A stretch of DNA of 64,000 bases. Origin: an uncultured Dehalococcoidia bacterium. GTDB lineage: Bacteria > Chloroflexota > Dehalococcoidia > Lucifugimonadales > CAJWER01. The stretch is taken from NCBI GenBank assembly GCA_958296115.1, contig OY282442.1, positions 2,834,943 through 2,898,942 on the forward strand, read 5' to 3'. Position numbers and translations under genes: made by a program. The notes beneath the pieces are model-generated. The model worked only from the letters and a program-made list of their open reading frames with translations, searched no databases and had not been told where the DNA came from. The stretch's first letter is position 1, and each line of letters starts with the position of its first letter. This document shows positions 59,696-64,000 of the stretch, piece by piece.

Positions 59696-60594
59696 GGCGC
59701 GTATTGATAGATTGCGACCCTGGAACGGACGACGCCCTCGCCATCATGATGGCGCTCAACTCGCGCGATCTCGACGTGGCGGGCCTGACGACGGTAGCCG
59801 GCAACGCGCGCATCGAAGATACGACGAGGAACGCGCTGAGCGTTTTGGAATGCATTGGCCGGGCCGAGACGCCGGTCTGGCAGGGGTCCGCCCGTCCGCT
59901 GAAGGGGAGCTTCCGATACGGCTACGACTACCACGGGGAGGCGGGTATGGGGATGCGTCTCGACGCTCCCCGCGGTTCGGCGCGGGCGGAGCCGGCGTTC
60001 GAGGCGATCGGGGAGATAGCGCTGGCAAGTCCGGGGGAGTTGACGGTGATTGCGTTGGGGCCGCTGACAAACGTGGCGCTGGCGCTTCAGCGCGAGCCGC
60101 GGCTCGCCGAGGAGGTCGCCGAGATAGTGGTCATGGGCGGCGCCGTGGAGGTTCCGGGGAACGTAACCGAGCGCGCGGAGTTCAACATATACAACGACCC
60201 GGCGGCAGCGGAGGTCGTGCTGAGAAGCGGGGCCCGGACGACTCTGGTGGGGTTGGACGTAACGATGCAGGCGGCATTCTCGCGCGGGGAGGGTCTCTGG
60301 GTCGAGGGCGGCTCGGCGACGGCGAGGCTGGCAAGGCGGATACTCGGCGGATGGTTCGAGGGGCATCCGGACAGGGACGAATACGAGCTTCACGACCCCC
60401 TGGCGGTGGCCGCAGTCGTCGATCCGTCGCTGTTGTCGTACAGGCAGGGCGCGGTGTCCGTCGAGGTCGGGGACGAGGAGCGGCTGGGCAAGACGACGGC
60501 GGTCTATGGGCCTGGCGCTGCGCGGATAGCGACGGGGGTAGCTGCGGGCAGAGCGGTATCCGTTATCAGGGACCTAATCAGCGGGGATAGCTGA
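59692..60594 (+). CDS. Nucleoside hydrolase (IunH family)
   Basis: A 300-residue N-ribohydrolase. The Asp-rich calcium site IDCDPGTDDALAIM is at the N-terminus, and VMGGAVEVPGNVTERAEFNIYNDP and a late YELHDPLAV segment complete the family pattern. It cleaves the N-glycosidic bond of nucleosides for purine or pyrimidine salvage. ATG at 59692 overlaps the previous stop (ATGA). It ends about 50 bases before rex. Confidence 0.93.
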   Translation: MRRVLIDCDPGTDDALAIMMALNSRDLDVAGLTTVAGNARIEDTTRNALSVLECIGRAETPVWQGSARPLKGSFRYGYDYHGEAGMGMRLDAPRGSARAEPAFEAIGEIALASPGELTVIALGPLTNVALALQREPRLAEEVAEIVVMGGAVEVPGNVTERAEFNIYNDPAAAEVVLRSGARTTLVGLDVTMQAAFSRGEGLWVEGGSATARLARRILGGWFEGHPDRDEYELHDPLAVAAVVDPSLLSYRQGAVSVEVGDEERLGKTTAVYGPGAARIATGVAAGRAVSVIRDLISGDS

Positions 60595-60643
60595 ATCTCG
60601 CTCGATTCACCAGAAGGCGGGGAACGGTTATACTGTAAGCGGA

Positions 60644-61312
60644 ATGACGGACGCGAATCGCCCTATTCACATGGACCTCTCCGGGGTCCCCGACGTCGTT
60701 ATCCTCAGATTGCCGATGTACGTGAGGGCGTTGTCGCAGCTACTCGACGCGGGCAGCGAGGTCGTGAACTCGCACCGCCTGGGGCGGCTTCTGCGTATAA
60801 CGCCGGCGCAGATTCGCAAGGATCTAAGCTATTTCGGGAAGTTCGGGAAGCAAGGGCAGGGGTACAGCGTTCGGTTCCTGCGGAACGAGCTCCGGCGGAT
60901 ACTGGGATTGGACAGGAACTGGTCGGCCTGCTTGGTGGGGGTCGGGAACCTGGGGCAGGCCATCATCAACTACCCCGGCTTCGCGCCCGAGGGGTTCAGC
61001 GTCGTGGCCGCCTTCGACAGCGACCCCGCGTTGGTCGGCAAGCCGGTCCGCGATATACCAGTGAGGCCGATGTCGGATCTGGACGCGGTCATAAGCGAGG
61101 GCGAGGTCGCGATAGGCATCGTCGCAGTGCCGGCTTCCCAAGCCCAGTCGGTCATCGACCAGCTTGTGGACGCAGGCGTCCGGGGAATCTTGAACTACGC
61201 GCCCGTGGCTCCGAGCGTGCCAGACGGCATCGTGATACGGAACATCGACCCGGCGCTGTCGCTGCAGTCTATGACCTACTACCTGCTCCAGGACGATTCC
61301 CGGCCGGTCTAG
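60644..61312 (+). CDS. rex: Redox-sensing transcriptional repressor Rex
   Basis: Rex senses NADH/NAD ratio and represses fermentation or respiration genes. The 222-residue protein has an N-terminal winged helix (SHRLGRLLRITPAQIRKDLS, then YFGKFGKQGQGY) and a Rossmann domain with GVGNLGQAI. A TATACT lies about 13 bases before the ATG. A symmetric TTGTGA-type operator is not visible near the start, so no autoregulation can be claimed. It is followed by a membrane-anchored secreted protein. Confidence 0.95.
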   Translation: MTDANRPIHMDLSGVPDVVILRLPMYVRALSQLLDAGSEVVNSHRLGRLLRITPAQIRKDLSYFGKFGKQGQGYSVRFLRNELRRILGLDRNWSACLVGVGNLGQAIINYPGFAPEGFSVVAAFDSDPALVGKPVRDIPVRPMSDLDAVISEGEVAIGIVAVPASQAQSVIDQLVDAGVRGILNYAPVAPSVPDGIVIRNIDPALSLQSMTYYLLQDDSRPV

Positions 61313-61327
61313 CGGCTGACCATTGCC

Positions 61328-61864
61328 ATGCCGACGCTGTACAGGTACGCTTCCCTGCTGACGGTCGCCGTTGTCATGCTGATTGCGGCCGCGCAGCCGG
61401 CGCAGGCCAACGGGCGGGTCCTCCGGTTCGACCGACAGGCGGCGGGTCCTTACGACGTATCGCTGGGCACCATTCCGGACACGCCCATCGTCGGGAACCT
61501 ACACCTCACCATGCGGGTCATGGACGCCGCCACGGACACGTACATACTCGACGCGAGGGTAACGGTCATCGGCGTGGGCCCAAGCGATGAATCGACCGGG
61601 ATAGGACCGATCGCGGCGGTCGCCAACTTTCGGGATCCGACGTTCTACGACCTCAACACGGCGGTGGACGAGGCGGGGCCATGGACGTTCACCGTCCGTA
61701 TAGAGGCAGGCCCTGGCGAAGCCCAGGCGGCGTTCTCCATAGAGGTCAGCGAGGCGAATCCCTTGGGGGGAATAGCGGTACTCGGAGGGCTGCTAGTCCT
61801 CGTGACGATATTGGGATTGTCTGCGCGGTCGTACATTCGGCAGAGGCGGGGTCGGAGCGCCTGA
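61328..61864 (+). CDS. Secreted/membrane-anchored protein with FixH-like beta domain
   Basis: A 178-residue protein with an N-terminal signal peptide (hydrophobic core about 9-22, then AQPAQANG), a beta-rich domain (ARVTVIGVGPSDESTG and GPWTFTVRIEAGPG segments), and a C-terminal membrane helix at about 148-168 followed by basic residues. The domain resembles FixH/YtkA-like immunoglobulin-fold modules found in copper- or respiration-related loci, but the match is loose. It starts 15 bases after rex and may be under the same control. Confidence 0.65.
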   Translation: MPTLYRYASLLTVAVVMLIAAAQPAQANGRVLRFDRQAAGPYDVSLGTIPDTPIVGNLHLTMRVMDAATDTYILDARVTVIGVGPSDESTGIGPIAAVANFRDPTFYDLNTAVDEAGPWTFTVRIEAGPGEAQAAFSIEVSEANPLGGIAVLGGLLVLVTILGLSARSYIRQRRGRSA

Positions 61865-61931
61865 ACACGACCCAGCGACTGCCGGGCGCTGTGCGATGTG
61901 CGATGTGCTATACTGCAAAGGCAATCTCATA

Positions 61932-62006
<75 letters not shown>

Positions 62007-62052
62007 AAGAGGTTGAAGACAGTTGAATTCTGTAGAGCAATCCGGCCACCTG

Positions 62053-63762
62053 ATGCTGACTGCGCTCGGTATGGGACCGGGGAAAGCGCGATACACCCTC
62101 AATGGCAAGGAGGTCGAGGCGGACCTCGCCCCGGTCGCGCTTGTCGAGCTTCTGCCGGAGGAGGAGCCACCGGATCGCGTATTGGCCCTATGCACGCCAG
62201 AGGCGAAGAATGAGACTTGGCCCAAGCTCGAAAAGCTGTTGCAGGGTCGGCTCTGCGTAGAGCCGGTCGAAGTCCCGGCCGGAGATGATGAAGACAGCAT
62301 CGGCAAGTTCCTAGAGGCAGTTACCCGCGCTGTCCCGCGCGATGTTGATCTGACCGTGGACGTTACTCACGGGTACAGGCACTTCTCCTTCCTCACCTAT
62401 GTCTCCGTGCTCTATCTGGCCGCGCTGCGCGGGGTTCGGGTTCGCGGCGCGTACTACGGCCTGCTGAATCGGGACGCTCCGAGTCCTTTCCTCGATCTGC
62501 GCCCGCTTCTGGAGCTCCCTCGCTGGGTTCATGCTCTGGAGGTCTTGGGGGAAACCGGCAGCGCCTTGCCGATGGCAGAATTGCTGGGAGCCGATTCACA
62601 GGCTGCGCCGGTCGCACGCGACATCTCGCGAGACTTGAGGCGCCTGTCAGAGGCGTATCTTTCCGGCCTGCCGTTGGAGCTGGGGTTGCAGGCTCGGAAG
62701 ATGGGCGAGCGTAACAAGCCGCTCAGGCGGCTGCTCAGGGACGAGCGGCGGCTGCCTCTCGAACGGGAGTTGCGTGACCAGCTTGCCGGGATAATCAGGC
62801 CCTTCGAGCTGGGGGCGCCAGTTTCCGGGCAGGGATGGAAGAATGACATTGCCCTCTCAGAAGGCGAGCTCTTGCGCCAAGCCTACATCATCGATGATCT
62901 CCTGGGCCACGGACACACGGCCACGGCGCTGAGGCTGATGAACGAGTGGACGGTTTCCTGGGTCATCTGGCGCCAGCGTCTTGACGCCGAGTGGCTCAAT
63001 TATGGCAAGGTAAGGAAGCGGGCTGAAAATCTGCTCGGCGCAATCGTTGCCCTTCGCAAGACGCCAGATCTTAGCGATGCCCTGACCGAAGAACAGCGGT
63101 CGCTGGGCGCCTTCTGGGATGAGTTGAGAGCGTTGCGCAACGGTTACGCTCACCACGGGATGCGCCGGCAGGACCTCGCCAACGACAAGGATATTAAAGG
63201 GGAGGTCACTAGGGTTCTTGGATACTGGAAGACGTTGAAATCGCTGCCCGGCTTCTCGTTGTCTCTCGGCGATTCGCCCGGCGGCCTGGTACTGGTCAGT
63301 CCGATTGGCTTGCGCCCCGGCGTGCTGTTCAGCGCTATGATGGCGTGTCAGGCGGACGAGAACCGCGAAGAGCCGGCGACGTGCCTCATCATCTGCTCAA
63401 GAAAATCCGAGGACAAGATTGACGAGGCGTTGAAGCAAGCGGGATATGGCGGCAGGTTCGAACCGCTGCTCCTCGAAGACGCCTTTGGAGGCGGGCGCGA
63501 GGAGATCGAGAGGCTCGTGAAGGACGCCCGGGAGCATCTCATAGGCGCGGACGAGGTGGCTGTCAACGTGACCGGCGGTACGACGCTGATGGGCCTGGCC
63601 GCCGAGGCGATTGCGTCAGAAGCGCGCCGTTTCGCTCGCCCGACGCGCCGATTCGGATTGATAGACCGGAGACCTACAGAGCAACAGGACGCCGACCCCT
63701 ACCAAGCCGGCGAGCCGTTCTGGCTCGATGGGCCGGAGGATGACGATGCCAACCGTGATTGA
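62053..63762 (+). CDS. CRISPR-associated DxTHG-motif (CARF/HEPN) protein with an extra C-terminal domain
   Basis: A type III CRISPR ancillary protein of about 569 residues. The N-terminal CARF-like part has the start MLTALGMGPG and the hallmark VDVTHGYRHF (about 103-110). A HEPN-like stretch follows with R-N-G-Y-A-H (R at about 362), which fits the R-x4-H ribonuclease motif. A further C-terminal Rossmann-like part carries VNVTGGTTLMGLA (about 504-516), the TGGT pattern of another CARF subfamily. CARF domains bind cyclic oligoadenylates made by Cas10, and HEPN domains cut RNA. TTG 62023 is an alternative start. Overlaps the cmr1 start by 17 bases. Confidence 0.8.
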   Translation: MLTALGMGPGKARYTLNGKEVEADLAPVALVELLPEEEPPDRVLALCTPEAKNETWPKLEKLLQGRLCVEPVEVPAGDDEDSIGKFLEAVTRAVPRDVDLTVDVTHGYRHFSFLTYVSVLYLAALRGVRVRGAYYGLLNRDAPSPFLDLRPLLELPRWVHALEVLGETGSALPMAELLGADSQAAPVARDISRDLRRLSEAYLSGLPLELGLQARKMGERNKPLRRLLRDERRLPLERELRDQLAGIIRPFELGAPVSGQGWKNDIALSEGELLRQAYIIDDLLGHGHTATALRLMNEWTVSWVIWRQRLDAEWLNYGKVRKRAENLLGAIVALRKTPDLSDALTEEQRSLGAFWDELRALRNGYAHHGMRRQDLANDKDIKGEVTRVLGYWKTLKSLPGFSLSLGDSPGGLVLVSPIGLRPGVLFSAMMACQADENREEPATCLIICSRKSEDKIDEALKQAGYGGRFEPLLLEDAFGGGREEIERLVKDAREHLIGADEVAVNVTGGTTLMGLAAEAIASEARRFARPTRRFGLIDRRPTEQQDADPYQAGEPFWLDGPEDDDANRD

Positions 63763-64000
63763 GGCAACCTACCGGGTCACGACGCCCATGTTCTGCGGGG
63801 GAGCCAATCCAGCAGACGCCGAGCTGCGTCTCCCAAGCTTCAAGGGCGCGCTGCGGTTCTGGTGGCGGGCGCTCGCATGGCCGCAGCCGGGGCTAAAAGG
63901 CGACCTCAAGGCAATCAAACGTGAGGAGGACGAGCTCTTCGGCAGCGCTGACAAGGGGCAGTCGCGCGTCTCAATGCGGCTCACGGACTACGTGAAGCCA
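63746..64000 (+). CDS. cmr1: Type III-B CRISPR-associated RAMP protein Cmr1 (partial)
   Basis: The first 85 codons of a RAMP protein; the rest is beyond the window. TPMFCGGANPADAELRLPSF followed by KGALRFWWRALAW is the Cmr1 N-terminal signature. GGAGGA lies five bases before the ATG. It overlaps the upstream CARF/HEPN gene, so they are one operon. Cmr1 is a subunit of the Cmr RNA-targeting complex, which would normally continue with Cmr2 (Cas10) and Cmr3-6 to the right. No repeat array is in the window. Confidence 0.9.
   Translation, partial: MPTVIEATYRVTTPMFCGGANPADAELRLPSFKGALRFWWRALAWPQPGLKGDLKAIKREEDELFGSADKGQSRVSMRLTDYVKP

Noticed and set aside
61313-61327. Rex operator or autoregulation
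   Set aside because: No TTGTGA-N6-TCACAA-like palindrome is visible around the rex start.
63500-64000. CRISPR repeat array
   Set aside because: No regularly spaced direct repeats occur; any array would be beyond the right edge.

Overview
The window is a 64 kb piece of a high-GC bacterial chromosome. Gene content suggests a Chloroflexota bacterium of the Dehalococcoidia/SAR202 type: a hopanoid operon with squalene-hopene cyclase, DUF1501/DUF1800 pairs, an AcoX-like kinase, and many soluble catabolic oxidoreductases and aldolases. This is inferred from gene families; no rRNA or clear phylogenetic marker was compared. TTG and GTG starts are common, and several promoters carry an extended -10 (TGn-TATAAT-like).

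Layout. 0-6.6 kb: a membrane protein, a hydroxyacid dehydrogenase, rtcB, then rpsO-pnp-dapB on the minus strand with a strong hairpin at the rpsO/pnp junction, and tRNA-Leu(CAA). 6.7-12.1 kb: AcoX-like kinase, primary-type sigma factor, moeA, formate-THF ligase. 12.4-19.1 kb: a catabolic run (two Ldh-type dehydrogenases and a ThDP enzyme), then a serine hydrolase, a 5'-3' exonuclease and leucine dehydrogenase. 20.2-29.6 kb: a type I restriction island (hsdM-hsdS-DUF3644-hsdR-M48 protease). It is interrupted by a PIN-domain module flanked by a 102-bp duplication of the hsdR 5' end. 29.6-45.6 kb: HpcH aldolase, LLM flavin oxidoreductase, RNB ribonuclease, proBA, DapA-like aldolase, NAD synthetase, an NHL/DUF1501/two-DUF1800 operon with a recent tandem duplication, and a hydratase. 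46.7-54.8 kb: polyprenyl synthase, hpnH, hpnG, shc, yjbQ and an HpnD-type squalene/phytoene synthase, then a dehydrogenase/aldolase pair. 55-58.2 kb: a lower-GC minus-strand cluster of related membrane proteins with tiny companion ORFs. 58.4-61.9 kb: a hypothetical gene, an SDR epimerase, a nucleoside hydrolase, rex and a secreted membrane-anchored protein. 61.9-64 kb: a CAU-anticodon tRNA followed directly by the start of a type III-B CRISPR locus, with a DxTHG CARF/HEPN protein that has an extra C-terminal TGGT-type domain, and then Cmr1, cut by the window end.

The most unusual features are two. First, an approximately 700-bp non-coding element occurs twice in inverted orientation (19.4-20.1 kb and 45.8-46.5 kb). 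Each copy has three 10-bp iterons, a TTGACA promoter and about 440 nt of predicted structured RNA with GNRA-capped stems, and the two copies differ in ways that preserve base pairing. Second, the apparent two-sensor CRISPR ancillary protein lies at the right edge. The restriction island and the type III locus make this region rich in defence functions.
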